A stretch of 64,000 bases of DNA, from assembly GCF_019669985.1 (NCBI RefSeq), contig NZ_AP019782.1:674501-738500 (forward strand), written 5' to 3'. Positions 1 through 9,127 of the stretch are shown in pieces. Position numbers and translations under genes: made by a program. This stretch comes from Methylogaea oryzae (GTDB lineage Bacteria; Pseudomonadota; Gammaproteobacteria; Methylococcales; Methylococcaceae). A model generated the notes under the pieces. That model was not told the origin of the DNA, did no database searches, and saw nothing but the letters and a program-made list of their open reading frames with translations. Every line of letters starts with the position of its first letter. Position 1 is the stretch's first letter.

Positions 1-738
1 GGCGGCATCGCCGTGGCGTCCATGCCGTCCATCGACTTCTCCGCTTTCGGGCCGGTGGAGCTGCACCAGCAGACCCGCATCCAGAAGCTGTCGGCGGCGT
101 ATTTGCAGCGCGCCTGGCAGACCATTCCCCACGTCACCCACCACGACGAGGCGGATGTCACCGATCTGGAAGCCTTCCGCGTGTCCCTCAAGGACGAAGC
201 GGCCAAGAAGGGCGTCAAGCTGACCCTGCTGCCCTTCGTGGCGGAAGCGGTGGTGGCGGCGCTGAAGGAATTCCCGCAGTTCAACGCCTCCCTGGACGGC
301 GACAACCTGGTGCTGAAGCGCTACTACAACATCGGCATGGCGGTGGATACGGAAGAAGGCCTGGTGGTCCCGGTGCTGCGCGATGCGGACAAGATGCGCA
401 CCCTGGAGATCGGCGCGGCAATGGCCGACCTTTCCGAGCGCGCCCGCAAGCGCCAGTTGAAGCGCCAGGAAATCGAAGGCGGCAGCTTCACCCTGTCCAG
501 CCTGGGCGGCGTGGGCGGACGCTTCTTCACGCCCATCATCAACGCGCCGGAAGTGGCGATCCTGGGCCTGTGCCGTACGCAGTTGACGCCGGTCTACCGC
601 AAAGGCCAGTTGGAGCCGCGTTTGCTGCTGCCCCTGTCCCTGTCCTACGACCACCGCGTCATTGATGGCGCCGTCGCCGCGCGCTTCGTCAATCACGTGA
701 AAGCGTCGCTGGCCGACATCCGCCGCCTGTTGCTGTAA
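1..738 (+). CDS. aceF: Dihydrolipoamide acetyltransferase (pyruvate dehydrogenase E2), C-terminal part
   Basis: The gene is open at the left edge, so only the catalytic end of E2 is seen. E2 moves the acetyl group from lipoyl-lysine to CoA in the pyruvate dehydrogenase complex. The 2-oxoacid dehydrogenase acyltransferase domain fills the fragment and ends with the signature SYDHRVIDGA (catalytic histidine codon at about base 652). Just upstream of the domain the reading begins in the linker (IDFSAFGPVE), where the peripheral-subunit-binding domain usually ends. The lpdA gene follows after 37 bp, the usual E2-E3 order. Lipoyl domains must lie outside the window. The downstream E3 supports pyruvate rather than 2-oxoglutarate dehydrogenase, but the distinction rests on context. 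Confidence 0.93.
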   Translation, partial: GGIAVASMPSIDFSAFGPVELHQQTRIQKLSAAYLQRAWQTIPHVTHHDEADVTDLEAFRVSLKDEAAKKGVKLTLLPFVAEAVVAALKEFPQFNASLDGDNLVLKRYYNIGMAVDTEEGLVVPVLRDADKMRTLEIGAAMADLSERARKRQLKRQEIEGGSFTLSSLGGVGGRFFTPIINAPEVAILGLCRTQLTPVYRKGQLEPRLLLPLSLSYDHRVIDGAVAARFVNHVKASLADIRRLLL

Positions 739-775
739 TCCGCCCGGGCGATCAACGAACAATAAGGGGACGAAA

Positions 776-2194
776 GTGACGGAATCCGCTTCTATCAATA
801 CCGAAGTGCTGGTGCTGGGCGGCGGGCCCGGCGGCTATACGGCCGCTTTCCGCGCCGCCGACCTGGGCAAGAAGGTCGTCATCGTGGAACGCTACGGCGT
901 ACTGGGCGGGGTGTGCAGCAACGTCGGCTGCATACCGTCCAAGGCGCTGCTGCACCTAGCCCACACCATCCACAACGCCAAAGAGGCCGCCGCTCACGGC
1001 GTCTCCTTCGGCGAGCCGCAGATCGATGTGGACAAAGTCCGCGCCTGGAAGGACAAAGTGGTGGCGGGCCTGGCCACCGGCCTGAAAGGCCTGGCCAAGC
1101 AGCGCCAAGTGCAGCATGTGCAGGGCGTGGGCCGCTTCGTCGCGCCCAATCAGATGGAAGTGCAGACCGCCGAGGGCGTGCAGCGCATCGTTTTCGAAAA
1201 CGCCATCATCGCCAGCGGTTCCAAGCCGGTGAAGCTGCCGGGCATGCCCTGGGGCGACCCGCGCCTGATGGATTCCACCGACGCCCTGGCCCTGGCCGAT
1301 ATCCCTAAGCGGCTGCTCATCGTCGGCGGCGGCGTCATCGGCATGGAAATGGCCAGCGTCTATCACGCCTTGGGGTCCAAGGTATCCGTGGTGGAGCTGG
1401 CGAGCCAGCTGATCCCCGGCTGCGACCCGGACCTGGTGCGTCCTTTGACGCTCAAGGTGAAAAAGGAATACGAGAACGTGCTGCTAAGCACCAAGGTGGC
1501 CAAGATCGAAGCCAAGCCGGAAGGTTTGGAAGTGACCTTCGAAGGCGAGGGCGCTCCAGCCCCGTCCCTGTTCGATCGGGTGTTGGTGGCGGTGGGCCGC
1601 AAGCCCAACAGCGCCGACTTGGGCCTGGAAGCCTTGGGGCTCAAGGCGGACGAGCGCGGCTTCATAGCCGTGGACAACCAGCAGCGCACCGCCGTGTCCC
1701 ACATCTTCGCCATCGGCGACGTGGTGGGCAATCCCATGCTGGCCCACAAGGCCACCCACCAGGGCAAGGTGGCGGCGGAAGTGATCGCCGGCCACAAAGT
1801 GGCGTTCCAGGCCCTGGCGATTCCGTCGGTGGCCTACACCGATCCGGAAGTGGCGTGGATGGGGCTGACGGAAACCGAGGCGCAGGCGCAGGGCGTCGAG
1901 TACGAAAAAGCCGTGTTCCCCTGGGCCGCCAGCGGCCGCGCGGCCGGCATGAACCGCAAGGAAGGCCTGACCAAGATCCTCTGCGACAAGAACACCCAGC
2001 GGGTGTTGGGCGCGGGCATCACCGGCGTCAATGCCGGCGATCTGATCTCGGAAGCCATGCTGGCCTTGGAAATGGGCGCGGACGTGGAGGACATCGGCCT
2101 CACCATCCATCCCCATCCGACCCTGTCGGAGACCTTCGCTTTCGCGGCGGAAATGGTGCACGGCTCCATCACCGATTTGTACGTCAAGAAATAG
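776..2194 (+). CDS. lpdA: Dihydrolipoyl dehydrogenase (E3)
   Basis: This is a 472-residue flavoprotein that reoxidises dihydrolipoamide with NAD+, the third enzyme of the pyruvate dehydrogenase complex. An FAD-binding GGGPGG motif lies at residues 15-20, the redox-active disulfide is Cys47/Cys52 (GGVCSNVGC), an NAD-binding GGGVIGME motif is in the middle, and the C-terminal HPHPTLSE carries the His447/Glu452 pair. The length is typical. The start is GTG, chosen because AAGGGGACGA stands just upstream. There is no N-terminal lipoyl domain, unlike some E3 proteins that carry one. It follows aceF and is probably co-transcribed with it. Confidence 0.96.
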   Translation: MTESASINTEVLVLGGGPGGYTAAFRAADLGKKVVIVERYGVLGGVCSNVGCIPSKALLHLAHTIHNAKEAAAHGVSFGEPQIDVDKVRAWKDKVVAGLATGLKGLAKQRQVQHVQGVGRFVAPNQMEVQTAEGVQRIVFENAIIASGSKPVKLPGMPWGDPRLMDSTDALALADIPKRLLIVGGGVIGMEMASVYHALGSKVSVVELASQLIPGCDPDLVRPLTLKVKKEYENVLLSTKVAKIEAKPEGLEVTFEGEGAPAPSLFDRVLVAVGRKPNSADLGLEALGLKADERGFIAVDNQQRTAVSHIFAIGDVVGNPMLAHKATHQGKVAAEVIAGHKVAFQALAIPSVAYTDPEVAWMGLTETEAQAQGVEYEKAVFPWAASGRAAGMNRKEGLTKILCDKNTQRVLGAGITGVNAGDLISEAMLALEMGADVEDIGLTIHPHPTLSETFAFAAEMVHGSITDLYVKK

Positions 2195-2201
2195 CACCGC
2201 C

Positions 2202-3305
2202 GTGCCCGGTCCCCTGACCAGGGTTAAGCCGCTCGCAGCCCCGCCGGCCGGAACCATCCGGCCCGGGGCGGGGCGGCTTTTCCTTTGCGGTTGCCTGCTG
2301 TTGTTTTCGGCGACGGCCTGGGCCGACCTGCTCGATGAATGGAGCACGGCTGACGACGCCGCGCCGTATTTATTGCAGGGCGAGCAGGTTTGGCTGCAAG
2401 CCGGCGCGGACAAGTTCTGGGCCGCGTACCGTGAGCCGGCGCGCAAGGAGCCGCGCGGCGGCGTCATTATCCTGCCCGATTCTTTTTCCCGGCCGGTATC
2501 CGCCCGCTTTGTGCGGCCTTTGGCGGACGCTTTGCGCCAAGCCGGTTGGCAGGTGTTGATATTGCAACCGCCCAGGCCGGGCGGGCTGTCCTTCTCCCGG
2601 GAGGCCGACGCCCGCGTGTCGTCGGCCGTCGCTTTCCTTGCGGGAAAAAAACAGAAACACATGGCTTTGGTGGGGATGGGCGATGGCGCCGTGGCCGCGC
2701 TGGATTACGCCGTGCGCCACGATCCGCCCGAGCCTCACACGCCGGAGGAAATCGCCGCGCTGCAACAGCGGGGAATTCCTTTGCGGCCTCCCGCGCCGGC
2801 GGTGCGGTTGGCGGCGGCGGTGGGGTTGCCCTGGGACGATCAGGGGGGCAAGGCGCCGCTGGCCGACTGGCTGCAACGGATCCGCATGCCCGTCGCCGAC
2901 TATTATTTGGCGGAAGGCGACGGCAAGCCGGATGAAGCGGCCATGCAGCGCCGCATCGCCGCCAAGGGCAACGAGGATTATCGGCAACTGCGTTTCGCCA
3001 ACCTGGATCCGTGGGCTTGGTCGGAGCCGAATATGCTGGCCAAACGCTTGACCGGATGGCTGGGCAATGCCATGGATAAGCAGCTGAAAAAGCTGGAGGA
3101 AGAGGATAAGGCCGAAGCCGAGCGCAAGGCTTCCGGTTCGACGCGTCCCGGCCCGGTTGCGCCGGAATCCGATTTGCCGCCGGCCGGGGAGAATGCGCCC
3201 GTTTCCCCGCCCATGCCGCCGGTCTCCGACCCCAAATCGGCGCCTCCCGCGCCGGTGGCCGCGCAGCCGCCGGTCGGCTCCCCTCCCGCCGCCGTACCGC
3301 GTTGA
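2202..3305 (+). CDS. DUF3530 family protein, exported, alpha/beta-hydrolase-like
   Basis: The protein has 367 residues with a hydrophobic export signal at about 24-41 ending in ATAWA, so it is probably periplasmic. The body matches the DUF3530 pattern: a GVIILPDSF strand, a segment like QAGWQVLILQPPRPG, and an ALVGMGDGAVAALDYA nucleophile-elbow-like turn in which the usual GxSxG serine is replaced (GMGDG). That makes esterase activity uncertain. The last 70 residues are a charged helix (KQLKKLEEEDKAEAERKA) followed by a Pro/Ala-rich tail. The GTG start lies 7 bp after lpdA without a clear ribosome site, so a later start before the signal is possible. The substrate is unknown. Confidence 0.75.
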   Translation: MPGPLTRVKPLAAPPAGTIRPGAGRLFLCGCLLLFSATAWADLLDEWSTADDAAPYLLQGEQVWLQAGADKFWAAYREPARKEPRGGVIILPDSFSRPVSARFVRPLADALRQAGWQVLILQPPRPGGLSFSREADARVSSAVAFLAGKKQKHMALVGMGDGAVAALDYAVRHDPPEPHTPEEIAALQQRGIPLRPPAPAVRLAAAVGLPWDDQGGKAPLADWLQRIRMPVADYYLAEGDGKPDEAAMQRRIAAKGNEDYRQLRFANLDPWAWSEPNMLAKRLTGWLGNAMDKQLKKLEEEDKAEAERKASGSTRPGPVAPESDLPPAGENAPVSPPMPPVSDPKSAPPAPVAAQPPVGSPPAAVPR

Positions 3306-3330
3306 CAGGCGCGGCGGCTCTATCTTAGAG
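3302..3330 (+). promoter_or_regulatory. Possible sigma-70 promoter upstream of hps-phi
   Basis: A perfect TTGACA at 3302-3307 overlaps the stop codon of the preceding gene. The best -10 at 17 bp spacing (TTAGAG, 3325-3330) is poor, while the better TATCTT (3321-3326) is only 13 bp away. A dedicated promoter for the formaldehyde-fixation gene is plausible in this 99 bp gap, but the match is weak. Confidence 0.3.
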
Positions 3331-3404
3331 TTGGAAAGGGCAAACGCATTGAAATGGCTGCATCGCAGGCCGGTCGGCAACCATAACAAGTTGGAGCACG
3401 CATC

Positions 3405-4574
3405 ATGACAAAACCGTTGATTCAAATGGCGCTGGATTCCCTCGACGTCGAGCAGACCCTGAGGCTGGCCGCCCTTACCGCGCATTATGTGGACATCTTC
3501 GAAATCGGTACGCCCTGCATCAAGCATAACGGCATCGGCTTGGTGACCGAATTGAAGCGGCGCTTCCCCAACAAGCTCGTCCTGGTCGATTTAAAAACCA
3601 TGGATGCCGGCGAATACGAGGCGGCGCCGTTTTACGCCGCCGGAGCCGATATCTGTACGGTGTTGGGCATGTCCGGCTCCGCCACCATTGCCGGCGTCAT
3701 CAAGGCCGCCAAAGTCCATGGCGGCGAAGTTCAGGTCGATTTGATCAACGTGCCGGACAAAGTCGCCTGCGCACGGGAAGCCGCCCGCTTGGGGGCGCAT
3801 ATCATCGGCGTGCATACCGGGTTGGACGCCCAAGCGGCGGGCCAGACGCCGTTCGCCGACTTGCAGGCCATCGCTCGCTTGGGACTGAATATGCGGTTGT
3901 CCGTTGCTGGCGGCATCAATCAATCCACGGTGCAACAGGTGGCGAAAGTCGGCGCGGATATCGTCGTCGTCGGCGCGGCCATTTACGGCGCCCCGTCCCC
4001 GGCCGAGGCGGCGCGGGAGATTCGCGATACCGTGGACGGTAAGCATCGGCAGTTGATTTTGCAGAAGATTTCCGGGGTCCTCGGCGCCACGGATCGTAGC
4101 TATAGCTCCAGATTGTCCAGGCTGCTCGACCAGTCCTCCCGCACGTTTGTCGCCGGGGCGGGCCGTTCCGGGTTGGTCGCCAAGTTCTTCGCCATGCGGT
4201 TGATGCACGGCGGCTTCGGCGCCTACGTGGTGGGCGAGGTGGTGACTCCCAGCATTCAGCGCGGCGATTTGCTGATCGTCATTTCCGGCTCCGGCGAAAC
4301 GGAGACGATTTTGGCCTATACCAAAAAAGCCAAAGAGCAGGGCGCCACCATCGCGTTGATTTGCACCAAGGCCAGTTCCACCATCGGCGACTTGGCCGAC
4401 GTGACGTTCCAGATCGGCAACGCCGATCAATACAAAAAGGTGGTGGGCATGCCCATGGGTACCACTTTTGAGTTGTCCACCCTGTTGTTCCTCGAAGGCA
4501 CTGTCGCGCATATCATCCACAACAAAGGCATCCCCGAGGAAAAAATGCGCACGCGCCACGCCAATCTGGAATAA
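3405..4574 (+). CDS. hps-phi: Fused 3-hexulose-6-phosphate synthase / 6-phospho-3-hexuloisomerase
   Basis: A bifunctional ribulose monophosphate pathway enzyme of 389 residues. Residues 1 to about 205 form the synthase half (TIM barrel of the OMP-decarboxylase family; MALDSLDVEQ, LVDLKTMDAGEYE, GVHTGLDAQ, SVAGGIN), which joins formaldehyde to ribulose 5-phosphate. Residues from about 210 form a SIS-domain isomerase (FVAGAGRSG, VISGSGETE) that gives fructose 6-phosphate. Such fusions are known in methylotrophs and archaea. The start has GGAGC upstream. It stands alone here, followed by a strong terminator, with no other RuMP-cycle gene beside it. It is the main reason for calling the organism a methylotroph. 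Confidence 0.96.
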   Translation: MTKPLIQMALDSLDVEQTLRLAALTAHYVDIFEIGTPCIKHNGIGLVTELKRRFPNKLVLVDLKTMDAGEYEAAPFYAAGADICTVLGMSGSATIAGVIKAAKVHGGEVQVDLINVPDKVACAREAARLGAHIIGVHTGLDAQAAGQTPFADLQAIARLGLNMRLSVAGGINQSTVQQVAKVGADIVVVGAAIYGAPSPAEAAREIRDTVDGKHRQLILQKISGVLGATDRSYSSRLSRLLDQSSRTFVAGAGRSGLVAKFFAMRLMHGGFGAYVVGEVVTPSIQRGDLLIVISGSGETETILAYTKKAKEQGATIALICTKASSTIGDLADVTFQIGNADQYKKVVGMPMGTTFELSTLLFLEGTVAHIIHNKGIPEEKMRTRHANLE

Positions 4575-4615
4575 GCGCGTACCGCGCCGTCGGACCGGGT
4601 CCGGCGTCGGCGTGA

Positions 4616-4650
4616 AAAAGCCGGGGGCATTGCCCCCGGCTTTTGTTTTA
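4616..4650. terminator. Rho-independent terminator, usable from both sides
   Basis: A 13 bp perfect stem (AAAAGCCGGGGGC at 4616-4628 and its complement at 4632-4644) with a 3-base loop, flanked by A-run and T-run. It lies between convergent hps-phi and nadB and can serve both. Confidence 0.92.
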
Positions 4651-4670
4651 TGGGCGTCGGTTTGGCGCGT

Positions 4671-6293
4671 TCAGGGAAGCGGGACATGGCGCTCGCCGGG
4701 CGTGAGCACCGTGTTGCGCGGAGGCTGGCTGTCGTCGGGGTGCGGATAATCCAAGGTGAAATGCAGGCCGCGGCTTTCCTTGCGCCGCATGGCGCTGCGG
4801 ATGATGAGCTCGGCTACGATAACCAGGTTGCGCAGCTCCAGCAGGTCGCTGGTCACCTTGAAATGGCCGTAGTATTCGGCGATTTCTTTTTTCAGCAGTT
4901 CGGCGCGGTGCAGGGCGCGCTCCAGCCGCTTGTCGCTGCGCACGATGCCGACGTAATCCCACATGAATTGACGGATTTCGTGCCAGTTGTGGGCGACCAC
5001 CACTTCTTCGTCCGAATCGGTCACCTGGGATTCGTCCCAATCCGGAAGTTCCGGCGGCGGCGGGGTGTCCGCCAGCCGGGCGGTAATGTCGTCGGCGGCT
5101 TGCTTGGCGAAAACCAAGCATTCCTGCAGGGAGTTGCTGGCCAGGCGGTTGGCGCCGTGCAGGCCGGTGCAGGCGGTTTCGCCGATGGCGTAGAGTCCGG
5201 GCAGGCCGGTGCGGGCTTGCCGGTCGGTCACCACGCCGCCGCAGGTGTAATGGGCCGCAGGCACCACGGGAATGGGCTGCCGGGTGATGTCGATGTTGAA
5301 GTCCAGGCAACGGCGGTAGATGGTAGGGAAGTGGCTTTGCACGAATTCAGCCGGCTTGTGGCTGATGTCCAAATACACGCAGTCGATGCCCAGGCGCTTG
5401 ATTTCGTGGTCGATGGCCCGCGCCACGATGTCGCGCGGCGCCAGTTCGCCGCGCGGGTCGAAATTCTGCATGAAGGGCGTGCCGTCCTGCAGCAGCAGAT
5501 GGCCGCCTTCGCCGCGTACCGCTTCGCTGATGAGGAAGGAGCGGGCTTGCGGGTGGTATAAGCAAGTGGGATGGAATTGGATGAATTCCATGTTCGCCAC
5601 CTGGCAGCCGGCGCGCCAGGCCAGGGCGATGCCGTCGCCGGTGGCGACGTCCGGGTTGCTGGTGTAAAGGTACACTTTGCTGGCCCCGCCGGTGGCCAGC
5701 ACCACCATTTTGGCGCGGAAGGTGGTTATCCGGTGGCTAGCCGTGTCCAGTACGTACGCTCCCAGCACCCGGTCGTTGGGAAGCCCTAGCTTGGCGGCGG
5801 TTATCAGGTCGATGACGTTGTGGTTTTCCAGCAAGTCGATGTGGGGTTGGGCCTGCACCCGATGCTGCAGGGTGGTGGACAACGCTTGACCGGTGGCGTC
5901 GGCGGCGTGCGCCACCCTTCGGTGCGAGTGGCCGCCTTCCCGCGTAAGGTGCAAGTGGCTGGCTCCCTGGGTGTCCCGTTCCTCGGTGAAGGGCATGCCT
6001 TGCTGGATCAGCCAGTCGATGCACTGGCGGCCTTGCGATACCACCAGTTTGACGGTGTCCTCGTCGCACAGGCCGGCGCCGGCGACCAGGGTATCGTGGA
6101 TGTGGGAGTCGATGGAGTCGTGCGCGTCCAGCACCGCGGAAATGCCGCCTTGGGCGTGGTAGGTATTGCTGTCTTGCAGCGACGCCTTGGCCAGCACGGC
6201 GATGCGCATGGATGGGGGTAAGCGCAGCGCCAGGCTGAGGCCCGCGGCGCCGCTGCCGATGATTAGTACATCATAATAAGGATGGGCGGACAC
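4671..6293 (-). CDS. nadB: L-aspartate oxidase
   Basis: A flavoenzyme that oxidises L-aspartate to iminoaspartate, the first step of NAD synthesis de novo. The N-terminal [18 protein letters not shown] is the FAD dinucleotide fold. [26 protein letters not shown] and AAHYTCGGV are family signatures, and the sequence aligns with E. coli NadB over its whole length. The reading frame is open to 6383, but those extra residues have no counterpart. I place the start at GTG 6293 (540 residues), 9 codons before the FAD motif. No nadA or nadC lies beside it. It diverges from rpoE across a 185 bp gap. Confidence 0.95.
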   Translation of the reverse strand: MSAHPYYDVLIIGSGAAGLSLALRLPPSMRIAVLAKASLQDSNTYHAQGGISAVLDAHDSIDSHIHDTLVAGAGLCDEDTVKLVVSQGRQCIDWLIQQGMPFTEERDTQGASHLHLTREGGHSHRRVAHAADATGQALSTTLQHRVQAQPHIDLLENHNVIDLITAAKLGLPNDRVLGAYVLDTASHRITTFRAKMVVLATGGASKVYLYTSNPDVATGDGIALAWRAGCQVANMEFIQFHPTCLYHPQARSFLISEAVRGEGGHLLLQDGTPFMQNFDPRGELAPRDIVARAIDHEIKRLGIDCVYLDISHKPAEFVQSHFPTIYRRCLDFNIDITRQPIPVVPAAHYTCGGVVTDRQARTGLPGLYAIGETACTGLHGANRLASNSLQECLVFAKQAADDITARLADTPPPPELPDWDESQVTDSDEEVVVAHNWHEIRQFMWDYVGIVRSDKRLERALHRAELLKKEIAEYYGHFKVTSDLLELRNLVIVAELIIRSAMRRKESRGLHFTLDYPHPDDSQPPRNTVLTPGERHVPLP

Positions 6294-6478
6294 TCTGGGT
6301 ATATGCTGACAGTTGGGCTGGGGTGATTGCGGGTGGCGCGTTGAATGGCGCTGGCCAAACGATGATAATGTAATGTATCGCAAAAACTAATGCCGAGGAA
6401 AACGCTATTGTGCCGGTTGCGAAATAATTGCTGTTTTACTTCGGCGAGGCGTAATCGGTTGGTCGGCGCGCATTTCCA

Positions 6479-7078
6479 ATGAATCGGCCCCTGGAAGCGG
6501 AGGATGCCGGAGAGGCCCTGGACGGCGAACTGGTCGCTCGAGTTCAGGCGGGCGACAAGAAGGCCTTCGATTTGTTGGTGCTCAAATACCAGCATCGCAT
6601 CGTTCAGGTCGTCAACCGCTATATCAAGGATCCGTCCGAGTCCCTGGATGTGGCCCAGGACGCCTTTATCAAGGCCTATAGGGCGTTGCCCGGTTTTCGC
6701 GGCGAGAGCGCTTTTTTCACTTGGCTGTACCGTATCGCCATCAATACGGCCAAGAACCATCTCGCCATGCGCGGGCGTCGCCCGGCCGATGACGACGTGG
6801 GTGTGGAAGATGCGGAACAAATGGAGTCCGCCGTCCGTCTAAGAGACAACGAAACGCCCGAAGGATTGGCTCTCACAGAAGAATTGGGCGAGGCGGTGCG
6901 CTCCGCCATAGAGGATTTGCCGGAGGATTTGCGCACGGCCATCAGCCTGCGGGAGCTGGAAGGACTCAGCTACGAGGAAATCGCCGAGGTGATGCAATGC
7001 CCGGTGGGGACTGTGCGTTCGCGTATATTTCGAGCCCGCGAGTTCATCGATAAGCGGTTGCGTCCGCTGTTGGATTAG
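6479..7078 (+). CDS. rpoE: RNA polymerase sigma-E factor (RpoE/AlgU)
   Basis: An ECF sigma factor of 199 residues for the envelope-stress response. Region 2 runs from about residue 18 (VRAGDKKAFDLLV-like, VVNRYIKDPSESLDVAQDAF) and region 4 from about 135 (LPEDLRTAISLRELEGLSYEEIAEVM and PVGTVRSRIFRARE). It begins the classical rpoE-rseA-rseB-rseC-mucD array, in which RseA/RseB hold it inactive until proteolysis at the membrane. Sigma-E usually controls its own promoter, but I could not find a convincing GAACTT/TCTGA pair in the gap upstream. Confidence 0.97.
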   Translation: MNRPLEAEDAGEALDGELVARVQAGDKKAFDLLVLKYQHRIVQVVNRYIKDPSESLDVAQDAFIKAYRALPGFRGESAFFTWLYRIAINTAKNHLAMRGRRPADDDVGVEDAEQMESAVRLRDNETPEGLALTEELGEAVRSAIEDLPEDLRTAISLRELEGLSYEEIAEVMQCPVGTVRSRIFRAREFIDKRLRPLLD

Positions 7079-7103
7079 TTTGATTCATTGAACGTGGTGG
7101 AAG

Positions 7104-7649
7104 ATGGAAAACCAAGACGAAAAAGTTAGTGATCCCGCGTTGCAGCGGCTTTCCCTGTTGATGGACGACGAATTGGGATCGTTCGAGGCCGGCCAGTTGT
7201 TGTCGCGCATGGGCGACGACGAGGCGTTGCGTGCTTCCTGGCAGCGTTATCACCTGATTCGCCAGGGTTTGCGTGGCGGCACGGCGCTCTTGGCCGACGA
7301 GGATTTCGCGCAGCGGTTGAGCCAGCGCATGGCCGCGGAGCCGGTTTTCCTCGGTTCGCAACGTAAGCGGCGCGAGTGGCTCAAGCCGGCCGGCGGCCTG
7401 GCTTTGGCGGCGGCGATTTCCGCTCTGGCGGTATTGGGCATGAAGGAATACGGCGTCGGCTCCCTGCCTTATTCGTCGGATCGTTGGGTGGCGGCCGGCG
7501 GTGTCGGCGGCGTTCAGCAAGCCGGCAACGGGCTGCTCTCGCCGGAGAAGCTGAACGAGTACCTGATTATGCACAATGAGGGCGTTTATTCGGCGGGAGC
7601 GGGTGAAATGCTGCCGCAATCGCGTGTGGTGAGCATCGTAAATCCTTGA
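7104..7649 (+). CDS. rseA: Anti-sigma-E factor RseA (MucA-like)
   Basis: A 181-residue inner-membrane anti-sigma factor. The N-terminal cytoplasmic domain (LSLLMDDELGSFEA, WQRYHLIRQGLRG) matches RseA_N, which binds sigma-E. One membrane segment lies at about residues 95-113 (GGLALAAAISALAVLGM). The C-terminal periplasmic part ends LNEYLIMHNEGVYS, as in MucA/RseA, where RseB binds. GGTGGAAG precedes the ATG. It begins 25 bp after rpoE and abuts rseB, consistent with one operon. Confidence 0.93.
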   Translation: MENQDEKVSDPALQRLSLLMDDELGSFEAGQLLSRMGDDEALRASWQRYHLIRQGLRGGTALLADEDFAQRLSQRMAAEPVFLGSQRKRREWLKPAGGLALAAAISALAVLGMKEYGVGSLPYSSDRWVAAGGVGGVQQAGNGLLSPEKLNEYLIMHNEGVYSAGAGEMLPQSRVVSIVNP

Positions 7650-8635
7650 GCCCGAACGTGTCCGCCGATATGGCTTCGCCGTCCCGGAGCATCTTTTTCG
7701 TCATCCGCTTGATGCTGTTGGTCTGTTGCTCCTGCTCGGCTTTCGTTGCCGCAGCCGAGGCGCCGCAGGACGCTCTGGGCTGGTTGACGGCGATGCGCGA
7801 TGCGCGCAAAAACCTCGATTTTACCGGTAAGGCGGCTTTGCTGCGCGACAGCCAAGTGCAAATCGTCGCCGTGGAGCACGCCGTCGTCAACGGCACCGAA
7901 CGGGAGTGCATGCACTCCTTGGATCAGCCCGGCCACGAGATCGTGCGGCAGGCCGGCAGTGCCACCTACTTTCTTCCCGAGGCGCAGCGTTCCGTGGCTG
8001 GCGGCAAGCCGCTGCGGGTGGACGGTCTCGGAACGTTGCCGGAGGATTTGGCCAGTTATCAGCGCTTTTATCGTTTCAACTTGGGCGCGAGAGAGCAGTT
8101 GATCGGCCGCTCGGTGCAGGAAGTGCTTATTGAGCCGCTGGACGAATACCGCTACGGCCGGCGTTATTGGATCGACGTGGACAGCAAGCTGCCCCTTAAA
8201 TACCAAGCGCTCAATGGCGAGCGGGTGCTGGAGCAGCTGGTGTTTTCCGAGCTGAGCCTGAACAAGGCTGCGGTGGGAACGTTTCCGGAACACAAAGCGG
8301 CGCCCTATGTGCAGGAAGCCCTGCCGCTGGAGTCGCTGCAATGGCGATTGGAGCGGGTGCCGCCCGGATACCGGCTGGTTTCCTATATGCGTCACAGCGC
8401 GCCGGGCAAAAAACCGGTGGAGCATCTCTTGCTTAGCGACGGCCTGTCGGCCTTGTCCCTTTATATCGAAGAAAGTGACGGCGCCGCCGGCTTGAAAAAG
8501 CAGGTACGGCATTTCGGCGCCATGCATTTTTATTCTCGGGCCATGAACGGCTATCAGATTACGGTGATGGGCGAGGCGCCGCTGGCGGCGGTGGGCCTGG
8601 TGGGTGACGGTGTTGAACGCGCGGAGCAACGGTGA
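7646..8635 (+). CDS. rseB: Sigma-E regulator RseB (MucB-like)
   Basis: A periplasmic protein that binds RseA and, in the known family, senses off-pathway lipopolysaccharide, shielding RseA from cleavage. The frame opens with TTG at 7646, overlapping the rseA stop by four bases (TTGA). An ATG at 7670 directly before the signal sequence (residues SIFFVIRLMLLVCCSCSAFVAAAE-like) is the other candidate and gives 321 residues. The mature part carries the MucB/RseB lipid-binding domain (LGWLTAMRDARKNLDFTG) and the C-terminal domain (MNGYQITVMGEAP near the end). It is followed at once by rseC. Confidence 0.92.
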   Translation: MSPNVSADMASPSRSIFFVIRLMLLVCCSCSAFVAAAEAPQDALGWLTAMRDARKNLDFTGKAALLRDSQVQIVAVEHAVVNGTERECMHSLDQPGHEIVRQAGSATYFLPEAQRSVAGGKPLRVDGLGTLPEDLASYQRFYRFNLGAREQLIGRSVQEVLIEPLDEYRYGRRYWIDVDSKLPLKYQALNGERVLEQLVFSELSLNKAAVGTFPEHKAAPYVQEALPLESLQWRLERVPPGYRLVSYMRHSAPGKKPVEHLLLSDGLSALSLYIEESDGAAGLKKQVRHFGAMHFYSRAMNGYQITVMGEAPLAAVGLVGDGVERAEQR

Positions 8636-9069
8636 TGTTGGAAGAGCAAGTGACGGTGACCGCGGTGGACGGGGCGACGGCCTGGGTGGAAGCCGCCGTG
8701 TCCCCTTGCGGCGGATGTTCGCAGGTCTGTTCCTCCGCTTTGCTGCAAAAACATTTGGGAAAGAATCGTGCGCCGCTGGCGGTCCGTTCGCCGTTGCTGC
8801 TTAAGCCGGGCGATCGGGTGGTGATCGGTATTGACGAAAGGGCACTGTTGTGGGGCTCCTTGCTGGTCTATGTGCTACCATTGTGCGGCTTGCTGGCGGG
8901 GGCTGTCCTCGCGGAATCGCTGGCGGTCGGCTGGGGCGGCATAGCGGATTGGCCGGCGCCTTTGGGCGGCGTGTTCGGTTTCGCTGTCAGCGTGGTTGCC
9001 GTCAAAAAATTACCTAAGCTGGGGGCGGCTGCCCTGCAGCCCGTGGTTCTCCGTAAAATTTCTCTTTAG
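8635..9069 (+). CDS. rseC: RseC/MucC family membrane protein
   Basis: A 144-residue inner-membrane protein of the SoxR-reducing system/RseC family. A cysteine cluster lies at residues 25-32 (CGGCSQVC), followed by two membrane segments (about 71-92 and 107-125). The ATG at 8635 overlaps the rseB stop by one base; a GTG one codon earlier is possible. Family members modulate sigma-E in E. coli and SoxR reduction, or sit with electron-transfer proteins. Its exact role here is inferred from the operon. Confidence 0.9.
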   Translation: MLEEQVTVTAVDGATAWVEAAVSPCGGCSQVCSSALLQKHLGKNRAPLAVRSPLLLKPGDRVVIGIDERALLWGSLLVYVLPLCGLLAGAVLAESLAVGWGGIADWPAPLGGVFGFAVSVVAVKKLPKLGAAALQPVVLRKISL

Positions 9070-9127
9070 ATACTTCTTCCTGCCGGCCGGGCTCCTCGGG
9101 CAGCCGGTGCGGACTTTAGGGCTCATT

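Noticed and set aside
6294-6478. Sigma-E autoregulated promoter before rpoE
   Set aside because: Expected from the family, but no GAACTT-like and TCTGA-like pair at proper spacing was found.
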